From positions 1-6,886 of the forward strand of contig JACCZR010000095.1 in assembly GCA_013695855.1 (NCBI GenBank): a stretch of 6,886 nucleotides of DNA. Reading direction: 5' to 3'. The notes under the pieces were generated by a model. The model searched no databases. It saw only the letters and a list, made by a program, of their open reading frames with translations, and was not told the DNA's origin. The translations under genes and the position numbers were made by a program. Shown here piece after piece: positions 1-6,373 of this stretch. The DNA comes from Thermoleophilaceae bacterium. GTDB lineage: Bacteria; Actinomycetota; Thermoleophilia; Solirubrobacterales; Thermoleophilaceae. How positions within the stretch are numbered: position 1 is the stretch's first letter; each line of letters opens with the position of its first letter.

Positions 1-253
1 GCCCTCGGCCGCGCGGTCGCGAAGGAGCGGAACGCGGAGCGCCGGCGGGTGGCGGGCGGGGTCGGGACCCGGGTTGCGCCACAGCAGGGTCCTCCTGATC
101 GGGCGCAGGAGGAGACGGCGAACCGCCGCCTCCCCCCGGCCACCCCAACAGGATCAGCAGAACGGCGGCGAGCAGGGCGACCAGCCGTCCGACGTTGCCC
201 CATCGCACCCGGCCCAGGAGGCCGGGCGTCGCACCTGGCCGCCGCCGTCCCAT
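1..253 (-). CDS. Partial membrane protein, N-terminus (unknown function)
   Basis: The frame is open for 84 codons from the ATG at 253 and runs off the left edge, so only the N-terminal part is present. An in-frame TAG at 260-262 lies two codons upstream of the ATG, so the start cannot be further out; a GTG at codon 16 is the only other early candidate. The start of the protein is Arg-rich (RRR at 3-5, R15, R17, R23), followed by one hydrophobic helix at about residues 21-38 (LVALLAAVLLILLGW) and then a Gly run and a Pro/Arg/Ala-rich stretch without hydrophobic segments. This is the layout of a single-pass protein with the N-terminus inside and a disordered linker outside, leading to a domain beyond the window. 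No clear Shine-Dalgarno is visible. It diverges from rpsF with 61 bp between the starts. I do not recognise the family; the GC-rich, Pro-rich coding makes the gene likely but not certain. Confidence 0.6.
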   Translation of the reverse strand, partial: MGRRRPGATPGLLGRVRWGNVGRLVALLAAVLLILLGWPGGGGGSPSPPAPDQEDPAVAQPGSRPRPPPAGAPRSAPSRPRGRG

Positions 254-299
254 GCGGGCCTAAGGGCGAGAGGCCCCGTGTCCGCCCCCGGGCCGTTGC

Positions 300-305
300 T
301 ATCGT
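300..305 (+). promoter_or_regulatory. Possible -10 element of a leaderless rpsF promoter
   Basis: TATCGT fits the TAnnnT pattern of an actinobacterial -10 hexamer and ends 9 nt before the GTG of rpsF, which would put the transcription start at or next to the start codon. No Shine-Dalgarno precedes rpsF and no good -35 is visible about 17 bp further up. The same geometry occurs before rpsR and purA, which is the main support. Confidence 0.35.
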
Positions 306-314
306 CCCGCGGCC

Positions 315-719
315 GTGTCCCACCTCTATGACCTCATGCTGCTCCTCGATCCAAACGTCCCCGAGGACCGGCATACCGCCGTCCTCGAGGAGGTCGAGTC
401 GATGATCGCGGCCGACGGTGAGGTCGTCGTCTCGCAGGACTGGGGGTCACGGCGGCTGGCCTTCGAGATGGACCATCGCGCGGAGGCGGGCTACCACCTG
501 TTCCAGTTCAACGGCGAGAACCCCCTGCTCGAGCGCCTTCGCCACTCGCTGAAGATCATGGACGGCGTGCTTCGCTTCCGGATCATCCGGCTGAAGGCCG
601 GGACCCCGCCGCCCGCGCCTCCGCGCGAAGCCTCGGCCCGCCCCCGCCGCGAGGACGAGGGCGACGGCCGGGTGGCCGCACGCGCGGCCGCCGACGCTCC
701 TGCCGACGCAGAGGAGTGA
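315..719 (+). CDS. rpsF: 30S ribosomal protein bS6
   Basis: This protein (134 aa) is bS6 of the small ribosomal subunit platform, which binds 16S rRNA as a heterodimer with bS18. Residues 4-93 match the S6 fold: the opening strand YDLMLLLDP, the helix with LEEVESMIAADG, the conserved strand WGSRRLAFEMDHRAEAGYH, and the end LERLRHSLKIMDGVLRFRIIR. After residue 95 there is a 40-residue low-complexity tail rich in Pro, Arg, Ala and Asp/Glu, ending DAEE; acidic or mixed-charge tails are common in bS6 and vary in length. The GTG at 315 is chosen because it leaves four residues before the first strand; the next in-frame start, ATG at 336, would cut into that strand. No Shine-Dalgarno is seen, consistent with leaderless translation. 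ssb and rpsR follow, the usual actinobacterial order. Confidence 0.96.
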   Translation: MSHLYDLMLLLDPNVPEDRHTAVLEEVESMIAADGEVVVSQDWGSRRLAFEMDHRAEAGYHLFQFNGENPLLERLRHSLKIMDGVLRFRIIRLKAGTPPPAPPREASARPRREDEGDGRVAARAAADAPADAEE

Positions 720-730
720 CCTCGGTGACA

Positions 731-747
731 GCGGCGTAAAAAGCCGC
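731..747 (+). repeat. Small hairpin after rpsF
   Basis: GCGGC (731-735) and GCCGC (743-747) can pair around the loop GTAAAAA, 11 nt after the rpsF stop. The stem is only 5 bp and no T-run follows on the plus strand, so a terminator is doubtful; it may be a weak attenuator or chance in GC-rich DNA. Confidence 0.25.
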
Positions 748-801
748 CCACGTTCCAGAGACTTCCTGCACGAGGGCACCCGAACGCTCCGATCTCGCTT
801 G

Positions 802-807
802 TACATT
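802..807 (+). promoter_or_regulatory. Possible -10 element upstream of ssb
   Basis: TACATT lies in the 138-bp gap between rpsF and ssb, the longest non-coding stretch inside the plus-strand cluster. It fits TAnnnT and would start an mRNA near 814, giving a leader of about 45 nt that contains the ssb ribosome binding site. No convincing -35 is seen, so this is tentative. Confidence 0.3.
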
Positions 808-814
808 CGGTCGG

Positions 815-828
815 CAAGCCCCAAGCCC
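815..828 (+). repeat. Tandem direct repeat CAAGCCC x2
   Basis: The heptamer CAAGCCC occurs twice in direct succession (815-821 and 822-828), starting 8 nt after the TACATT hexamer and 30 nt before the ssb ATG. It could be a protein-binding site in the ssb leader or a chance duplication; nothing else supports a function. Confidence 0.35.
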
Positions 829-840
829 GTCCGCTGAACG

Positions 841-848
841 AGAAGGAG
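841..848 (+). promoter_or_regulatory. Shine-Dalgarno of ssb
   Basis: AGAAGGAG precedes the ATG at 858 with a 9-nt spacer and fixes the ssb start. It is the clearest ribosome binding site in the plus-strand cluster and contrasts with rpsF, rpsR and purA, which lack one. Confidence 0.8.
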
Positions 849-857
849 CGCCGAGAA

Positions 858-1322
858 ATGGCCGCGACGAACATCAATAGGGTCGTGCTAACTGGAAACC
901 TGACCCGGGATCCCGAGCTGCGCAGCACCAACAGCGGGACGCCCGTGTGCAGCCTGAGAGTGGCCTGCAACACCCGCCGCAAGGACGCACAGGGGCAGTG
1001 GGTGGACAAGCCCAACTACTTCGACGTCACGGTATGGGGCGCGCAGGGCGAGAACTGCGCCACCTACCTGCAGAAGGGCCGCCCGGTGGCCGTGGATGGC
1101 CGCTTGGAGTGGCGCGAGTGGGACGATCCCAACGGCAACAAGCGGCAGGCGATCGACATCGTCGCCGACTCGGTGCAGTTCCTCGGCTCACGCGACGGCG
1201 GCGAGAACGGCGGTGGTGGTGGTCGCTTCACCCCGCAGAGCGACGTCCCTGCGGACACGGCGGACTTCGAGACGGCCGGCGCCACCAGCGGCTCCCCGTC
1301 GGACGACGACATCCCCTTCTAG
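858..1322 (+). CDS. ssb: Single-stranded DNA-binding protein
   Basis: This 154-residue SSB coats single-stranded DNA in replication, recombination and repair and recruits partner proteins through its C-terminal tip. Residues 5-110 form the OB fold, with the family start NINRVVLTGNLTRDPELR, the central CSLRVACNT strand, NYFDVTVWG and GRLEWREW. A short flexible linker follows, with a Gly run at 118-122, and then an acidic tail ending DDDIPF, which is the canonical tip that contacts DNA-metabolism enzymes. The linker of about 40 residues is shorter than in many actinobacterial SSBs, where it is often longer and Gly-rich. The ATG is set by a good Shine-Dalgarno. Its place between rpsF and rpsR is the standard arrangement for the housekeeping SSB, so this is probably the essential copy rather than a competence-related paralogue. 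Confidence 0.97.
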   Translation: MAATNINRVVLTGNLTRDPELRSTNSGTPVCSLRVACNTRRKDAQGQWVDKPNYFDVTVWGAQGENCATYLQKGRPVAVDGRLEWREWDDPNGNKRQAIDIVADSVQFLGSRDGGENGGGGGRFTPQSDVPADTADFETAGATSGSPSDDDIPF

Positions 1323-1354
1323 GGGTTCTTCCGGGCGGACCGGCGGCAGAGAGG

Positions 1355-1370
1355 GCGATCGTGTCATCGC
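1355..1370 (+). repeat. Inverted repeat next to the rpsR -10 hexamer
   Basis: GCGAT (1355-1359) and ATCGC (1366-1370) flank the 6-nt spacer CGTGTC and directly abut TAGACT. In this position the dyad would lie in the promoter spacer, a common place for a repressor site, but 5-bp arms also arise by chance. It does not resemble a Zur box. Confidence 0.3.
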
Positions 1371-1376
1371 TAGACT
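1371..1376 (+). promoter_or_regulatory. Putative -10 element of a leaderless rpsR promoter
   Basis: TAGACT ends 10 nt before the rpsR ATG, so transcription would begin at or within a few bases of the start codon. No Shine-Dalgarno is present before rpsR. The 9-mer CTAGACTCG (1370-1378) recurs exactly before purA at 4450-4458 with nearly the same distance to the ATG. No recognisable -35 box is seen. Confidence 0.55.
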
Positions 1377-1386
1377 CGCCTGCCTC

Positions 1387-1662
1387 ATGGCGAAGCAACG
1401 GGGAGACGTGCGGGACCGCCGCAAGCGCGAAAAGCGCGGGCCGGCAACCGGTGGGCGCCGGAAGTCGTGCCCATTCTGTCGCGAGAAGATCGACATCATC
1501 GATTACAAGGACATCGGTGCCCTGCGACGGGCGATCAGCGACAAGGGCAAGATCCGCTCCTCGCGCGTCACCGGCTCCTGCCGGCGCCACCAGGTCCAGC
1601 TCGCCCGCGCGGTCAAGCGCGCCCGCGAGCTCGGCTTCCTGCCCTACGTCTCCGACCGATAG
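1387..1662 (+). CDS. rpsR: 30S ribosomal protein bS18, zinc-ligand form
   Basis: This 91-residue protein is bS18, the partner of bS6 on the 30S platform. After a basic N-terminus (RDRRKREKRG) it carries CPFC at 28-31 and C65 with H68 in the motif TGSCRRHQ; these four residues are the probable zinc ligands of the C+ form, as opposed to the cysteine-free C- paralogue that actinobacteria use under zinc limitation. The core DYKDIGALRRAISDKGKIRSSRVTG is typical of the family. The ATG at 1387 is preferred because the family begins just before the basic stretch and because TAGACT sits 10 nt upstream; the frame stays open further upstream only as a shadow of ssb. The stop overlaps the rplI start by 1 nt. 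rpsR lies 64 bp after ssb. Confidence 0.96.
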   Translation: MAKQRGDVRDRRKREKRGPATGGRRKSCPFCREKIDIIDYKDIGALRRAISDKGKIRSSRVTGSCRRHQVQLARAVKRARELGFLPYVSDR

Positions 1663-2111
1663 TGGCCCAGGCAATCCTGCTCCAAGAGGTCGAGACGCTC
1701 GGCGAGCGCGGGGACGTCGTGGACGTCGCGCCGGGCTACCTGCGCAACTACCTGGCGCCTCGCAAGCTGGCCCAGCCCGCCACTCCCGCTTCGATCGCGG
1801 AGTCCCACCGGCGCCGCGAGCGCGAGGAGCGGGCGGCAAGCGAGGCCGCCGAGAAGGCTCAGGACACCGCAGCGCTGCTCAAGCGCACGGTACTGACCAT
1901 CGCCCACCAGGCCGGGGAAGACGGCCGCCTGTTCGGGTCGGTGACCGCCCAGGACGTGGTCGACGCGGTCCGCCAAGCGCGCGATCTCAGGCTGGATCGC
2001 CGCAAGGTCCTGCTGCGCGAGCCCATCAAGTCAACGGGCACGCACATGGTCGAGGTCGAGATCTCCGAAGGCGTCACCGCGGAGATCAAGACGATCGTCA
2101 CCGCCGAGTAG
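1662..2111 (+). CDS. rplI: 50S ribosomal protein bL9
   Basis: This 149-residue protein is bL9, which binds 23S rRNA near the L1 stalk and helps maintain reading-frame fidelity. The N-terminal domain (1-45) has the family signature GERGDVVDVAPGYLRNYLAP; a long charged helix (about 47-75, many Arg, Glu and Ala) connects it to the C-terminal domain (78-149), which includes EDGRLFGSVTAQDVV and ends EIKTIVTAE. The length equals that of E. coli L9. The GTG at 1662 shares its first base with the rpsR stop (TAGTG) and gives the expected VAQAILLQEVETLG start. There is no distinct Shine-Dalgarno, so translation is probably coupled to rpsR. The longer open frame upstream from 1467 is the shadow of rpsR. 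Confidence 0.96.
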   Translation: MAQAILLQEVETLGERGDVVDVAPGYLRNYLAPRKLAQPATPASIAESHRRREREERAASEAAEKAQDTAALLKRTVLTIAHQAGEDGRLFGSVTAQDVVDAVRQARDLRLDRRKVLLREPIKSTGTHMVEVEISEGVTAEIKTIVTAE

Positions 2112-2121
2112 TCCTGCCGGA

Positions 2122-2149
2122 CGCTGCGGGCCGTCTTCGGCCTGCGGCG
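2122..2149 (+). repeat. 12-bp stem-loop between rplI and dnaB
   Basis: The arms CGCTGCGGGCCG (2122-2133) and CGGCCTGCGGCG (2138-2149) pair over 12 positions, with two G-U wobbles when transcribed, around the loop TCTT. It fills much of the 64-bp gap between rplI and dnaB. No T-run follows, so it is not a classical intrinsic terminator; a U-less terminator, an RNA-processing or stability element, or an attenuator separating ribosomal-protein from helicase expression are all possible. Confidence 0.6.
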
Positions 2150-2175
2150 CAAGGCCACTTCGAGGTTCTCCTCTG

Positions 2176-3552
2176 ATGTCGGCCAACGGCAGCGTTCCCC
2201 CCCAGAACCTCGAGGCCGAGGCGTCGGTGCTCGGCTCGATCCTCCTCACCGAGCAGGCGCTGGACGGGCTGCTGTTGGAGGTCGGGCTGCGGCCCGAGCA
2301 CTTCTACCGCCCGCGCCACTCCCTGATCTTCCGGGCGATGATGCGCCTCAAGGAGAAGGCCGAGCCCGAGGCGGTCGACGCGCTGACGGTGTGCGAGGAC
2401 CTCGCGCGCACCGGCGAGCTCGAGGAAGCCGGCGGAACCGACTACGTGCACTCCCTGCCCACCGAGGTCGTCGCGGCGGGCAACGTCCAGCACTACGCGC
2501 GGATCGTCAAGCAGCACGCGATGCGCCGGCGGCTGCTCACCACCGCGCGGGAGATCCAGGACCAGGTGTTCACCCACTCCGGCGACGCCCAGACGCTGGT
2601 CGAGGAAGCCGAGGCCGCGCTGTTCAAGGTCGGCCACGAGGAGGGCTCGGGCGAGATGCGCGCGCTCGAGGATGTGCTCCACGAGGAGGTCGACCGCCTC
2701 GAGCGCGTCTCACGCGAGGGGATCGACGTCACGGGCACGCCCTCGGGCTTCCGGGAACTGGACGACCTCACGGGCGGCTTTCAGCCCGGCAACCTGATCG
2801 TGGTGGCGGCTCGGCCGGCAATGGGCAAGTCGGCCTTCGTCACGAACATCGCCGAGAACGCCGCCGTGGACAGGGGGAAGGCAGTGGCCCTGTTCTCGCT
2901 GGAGATGGCCGAGGCCGAGCTCGCGCAGCGCTTTCTCGCCTCCCGGGCCAGGCTCAACGGCATGGACCTTCGTTTCGGCCAGGTCAAGGCCGACCGCTGG
3001 CCCAAGCTGATGCAGGCCAGCGACCGGCTGTCGAAGGCGCCGATCTACGTGGATGACTCGAGCGACATCGGCGTGCTCGAGATCCGCGCAAAGGCCCGGC
3101 GGCTGCACTCGCAGAACCCGCTCGGGCTGCTGATCGTCGACTACCTGCAGCTGCTGCGGGCCGACCCGAGCGCCGACAGCCGCGTCGAGCAGGTGGGCCA
3201 GATGAGCCGCGGGCTGAAGATCCTCGCCCGCGAGCTGAGCATCCCCGTGATCGCCGTCTCCCAGCTCTCGCGCGCGGTCGAGTCGCGCAACCCGCCGGTG
3301 CCGATGCTCTCGGATCTCAGAGAATCGGGTCAAATCGAGCAGGACGCAGACCTCGTCATGTTCCTCTACCGCGAGGAGTACTACGACAAGGAGTCCGAGC
3401 GCCGGGGCGAGGCCGACGTGATCGTGTCCAAGCACCGCAACGGACCCATCGGTGACGTCGCCCTGGCCTTCCTCAAGCAACACCCGAAGTTCGCCAACCT
3501 CGCGCGCTCGGCGCCCGGCGGCCCACCGCCCGGGTCGAACGGGCACGGCTGA
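2176..3552 (+). CDS. dnaB: Replicative DNA helicase DnaB
   Basis: This 458-residue protein is the hexameric helicase that unwinds DNA ahead of the replication fork. The N-terminal helical domain (about 8-110) opens with the typical VPPQNLEAEASVLGSILL. A linker leads to the RecA-like motor (about 185-445): Walker A AARPAMGKSA at 211-220 (K218), the glutamate in SLEM (E243), Walker B LLIVDYLQLL at 318-327 (D322), the SQLSR motif at 362-366, the segment SDLRESGQIEQDADLVMFLYR at 379-399, and SKHRNGP at 418-424, whose Lys and Arg contact the neighbouring subunit's nucleotide. The sequence is continuous with no intein, although actinobacterial DnaB often hosts one. The C-terminus is a short Pro/Gly tail. 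Only a weak GAGG (2162-2165, 10-nt spacer) precedes the ATG. The stop overlaps the next gene as TGATG. Confidence 0.97.
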   Translation: MSANGSVPPQNLEAEASVLGSILLTEQALDGLLLEVGLRPEHFYRPRHSLIFRAMMRLKEKAEPEAVDALTVCEDLARTGELEEAGGTDYVHSLPTEVVAAGNVQHYARIVKQHAMRRRLLTTAREIQDQVFTHSGDAQTLVEEAEAALFKVGHEEGSGEMRALEDVLHEEVDRLERVSREGIDVTGTPSGFRELDDLTGGFQPGNLIVVAARPAMGKSAFVTNIAENAAVDRGKAVALFSLEMAEAELAQRFLASRARLNGMDLRFGQVKADRWPKLMQASDRLSKAPIYVDDSSDIGVLEIRAKARRLHSQNPLGLLIVDYLQLLRADPSADSRVEQVGQMSRGLKILARELSIPVIAVSQLSRAVESRNPPVPMLSDLRESGQIEQDADLVMFLYREEYYDKESERRGEADVIVSKHRNGPIGDVALAFLKQHPKFANLARSAPGGPPPGSNGHG

Positions 3553-4436
3553 TGGCGCTGCGAGCCGTCGGCGAAGAGGTCGACCCGGGCTGTCCGCTCG
3601 GCATCTGTGAGGGCACCGGCTGGGTGGTGGACGAAGAAGGCGACGCAACTCGCTGCGAGTGCGCCGAGCGCCAGATCAGGGTCTCCGCCGGTCGCCGGGT
3701 GGGAAGGGGGATCCCGAAGCGGTATCGCGGGGTGTCCTTTGACCGGCAGCCGATCTGCGATCTGGACCCCTCGCTGCTGCGGGGGGTTCGACATTACGTG
3801 CGTGAGCTCGCCAAGAACCTGGACAAAGGACGGGGACTCTGGATCCACGGCGACGTCGGCACCGGCAAGACCTCGCTGGCGATGCTGGTCGCTAGAGCCG
3901 CCGGGGAGGTGGGACGCTCGGTGGCGGTCTACTCGGTACCCCAGCTGCTGGCCGAGCTGCGTGGCAGCTTCAACCCAGACTCCGATGCTTCCTACGACGT
4001 CCTCTACGAGCAGCTCACGAGCGTCGACCTGCTGGTGCTCGACGATCTTGGTGCCGAGAAGCAGACCGAGTGGGTGCTCGAGCAGCTCTACCGCCTGGTC
4101 AATGAGCGCTGGCAGGATGGCCGCGCCATCCTCGCGACCTCCAATTCGCCGGACCCACACCGCGACGTGACGCTCGCCACGCTGCGAGAACAGATCGAGC
4201 GGCTGCGCAGTGCGCGGATCTCCGACCTCTCCGCCGCCGAGCTCGAGCGGCTCGTGTCTCGGCTCGAGAGGGCCGCCGGCGAGCTTGGCTCGGTCATGGT
4301 CACGGGCAGGACCGACCCCGTGACGCAGTTGAGGCAGGCCGTGGGGTCGAGGACGGTGTCGCGGCTGATCGAGATCTGCGACGAGCCGGTGATGATCTTC
4401 GGCCCTGACCTGCGCATCGCCAACGCAGGGTTCTAG
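3552..4436 (+). CDS. DnaC/DnaI-like AAA+ ATPase, putative DnaB loader
   Basis: This 294-residue protein belongs to the DnaC/DnaI/IstB branch of AAA+ ATPases. Four cysteines near the start (C14, C19, C35, C37; pattern C-x4-C...C-x-C) with GTGWV between them resemble the N-terminal zinc knuckle of DnaI-type loaders, though the first pair is wider than the usual C-x2-C. After PKRYRGVSF (55-63) come Walker A GDVGTGKTS (100-108, K106), Walker B LLVLDDLGAEK (160-170, D164 and D165) and sensor I ILATSN (193-198). The terminal block SRTVSRLIEICDEPVMIFGPDLR (266-288) corresponds to the arginine-finger/sensor region. Between sensor I and this block are about 65 residues, far more than usual, rich in Leu, Arg and Glu. 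The start overlaps the dnaB stop (TGATG), so co-translation with the helicase is likely. By inference it loads DnaB onto DNA; an IstB-like or unrelated role is less likely here because no transposase is near. Confidence 0.85.
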   Translation: MALRAVGEEVDPGCPLGICEGTGWVVDEEGDATRCECAERQIRVSAGRRVGRGIPKRYRGVSFDRQPICDLDPSLLRGVRHYVRELAKNLDKGRGLWIHGDVGTGKTSLAMLVARAAGEVGRSVAVYSVPQLLAELRGSFNPDSDASYDVLYEQLTSVDLLVLDDLGAEKQTEWVLEQLYRLVNERWQDGRAILATSNSPDPHRDVTLATLREQIERLRSARISDLSAAELERLVSRLERAAGELGSVMVTGRTDPVTQLRQAVGSRTVSRLIEICDEPVMIFGPDLRIANAGF

Positions 4437-4450
4437 CTCAGCCGCCCGCC

Positions 4451-4456
4451 TAGACT
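4451..4456 (+). promoter_or_regulatory. Putative -10 element of a leaderless purA promoter
   Basis: TAGACT lies in the 29-bp gap after the loader gene and ends 9 nt before the purA ATG, which places the predicted transcript start at the start codon. No Shine-Dalgarno is present. The surrounding CTAGACTCG is identical to the element before rpsR. No clear -35 box is visible. Confidence 0.55.
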
Positions 4457-4465
4457 CGAACCGCT

Positions 4466-5773
<1,308 letters not shown>

Positions 5774-5783
5774 ACCCGCTCGC

Positions 5784-5797
5784 CTAGCTAAAGCTAG
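5784..5797. repeat. Palindrome between convergent genes
   Basis: CTAGCT and AGCTAG flank AA in the 24-bp gap between the purA stop and the stop of the opposing DUF4190 gene; TAGCTA is repeated once more just downstream. The stem is effectively 5 bp with a 4-nt loop and no clean T-run, so it is at best a weak bidirectional terminator. It is unusual in being an AT-richer island in very GC-rich surroundings. Confidence 0.3.
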
Positions 5798-6373
5798 CTA
5801 ATTCGTAAGGTTGATGTCGCCCGAGGCCCCCAAGACGATCAGGACGATGAAGGCGATGATGCCCAGGATCATCAGGCCCACGCCGACCATCCCGAGAATC
5901 TTGCCGGTGGTGGCCATCCCCTTCCCGCCGTAGCGGCCGCCCGACGACGCGATGGCGTTCTCGGCGCTCTTGCCCTGCCACCAGGCAAAGGGGGCGGCGA
6001 GGCCGCACAGCAGGATGCCGAGGATCCCAAGCACCAGGGCGGGGACTGCCCCGGGTGCGTTCGGCGTCGGTGCTTGCCCCCCCGGGAAGGCCGGGCCGGG
6101 GGGCATGGCGCCCGGAGGACCGAAGCCTCCGCCCGGAGGGGGCGGAGGTCCGCCCGCATGCGGTCCGAAAGGCCCCCCCGGCGACTGCGGGCCCGGCGGC
6201 GGCCCTGGCGGCCCTCCGGGCGACTGCGGCCCGCCTGGAGACTGGGGCCCTGGCGGCGGTCCCGAAGGTCCGCCTGGAGACTGGGGACCTGGAGACTGGG
6301 GACCTTGGGGCGTGCCCGGGGGTTGCGGCTGCGAACCGTCCGGAGGGGGCCCGTCGGGAGATGAGGGGGTCAT
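5798..6373 (-). CDS. DUF4190-type membrane protein with Pro/Gly-rich N-terminal tail
   Basis: This 191-residue protein has two parts. Residues 1-105 are low-complexity, dominated by Pro, Gly, Gln and Ser, with five QSP units in the pattern GPQSPGGP. Residues 109-182 form two hydrophobic segments: VPALVLGILGILLCGLAAPFA (about 110-130) and a second from about 156 to 182. The loop between them reads GKSAENAIASSGGRYGGKGMATTGKILG, which matches the DUF4190 pattern of two helices around a small-residue, Gly-rich loop. The function is unknown; the disordered tail suggests a scaffold or anchor at the membrane. The ATG at 6373 is chosen because AAGGAG lies 7 nt upstream and because upstream sequence in this frame is the shadow of the preceding gene. 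Its ATGA overlaps the DUF2752 stop, so the two genes are probably co-translated. Confidence 0.85.
   Translation of the reverse strand: MTPSSPDGPPPDGSQPQPPGTPQGPQSPGPQSPGGPSGPPPGPQSPGGPQSPGGPPGPPPGPQSPGGPFGPHAGGPPPPPGGGFGPPGAMPPGPAFPGGQAPTPNAPGAVPALVLGILGILLCGLAAPFAWWQGKSAENAIASSGGRYGGKGMATTGKILGMVGVGLMILGIIAFIVLIVLGASGDINLTN
6180..6305 (-). repeat. Imperfect tandem repeats encoding GPQSP(GGP)
   Basis: Five copies of a GGxGACTGxGG core (plus-strand reading) occur here. The clearest pair is an exact 15-bp tandem duplication, GGAGACTGGGGACCT at 6276-6290 and 6291-6305, encoding GPQSP twice on the minus strand. The unit is a multiple of 3, so copy number can change without frameshift. Confidence 0.75.

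Noticed and set aside
49..405. Plus-strand open frames upstream of and into rpsF
   Set aside because: They lie opposite the left-edge membrane-protein gene or in the wrong frame of rpsF and have Arg/Pro-rich low-complexity translations.
947..2176. Plus-strand open frame (409 codons) across ssb, rpsR and rplI
   Set aside because: It crosses three conserved genes in a different frame and its translation is Arg/Gly/Ala-rich filler.
3510..3540. Pairing between GGCGG and CCGCC near the end of dnaB
   Set aside because: The stem is 5 bp within coding sequence made of Pro/Gly codons, so chance pairing is the simplest explanation.
2176..3552. Intein in DnaB
   Set aside because: Actinobacterial dnaB genes can carry inteins, but here Walker A to SKHRNGP is continuous at normal spacing.
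2710..3648. Minus-strand open frame (312 codons) opposite dnaB
   Set aside because: It is antisense to the DnaB motor domain and the next gene's start, with biased Arg/His/Gly/Val content typical of a shadow.
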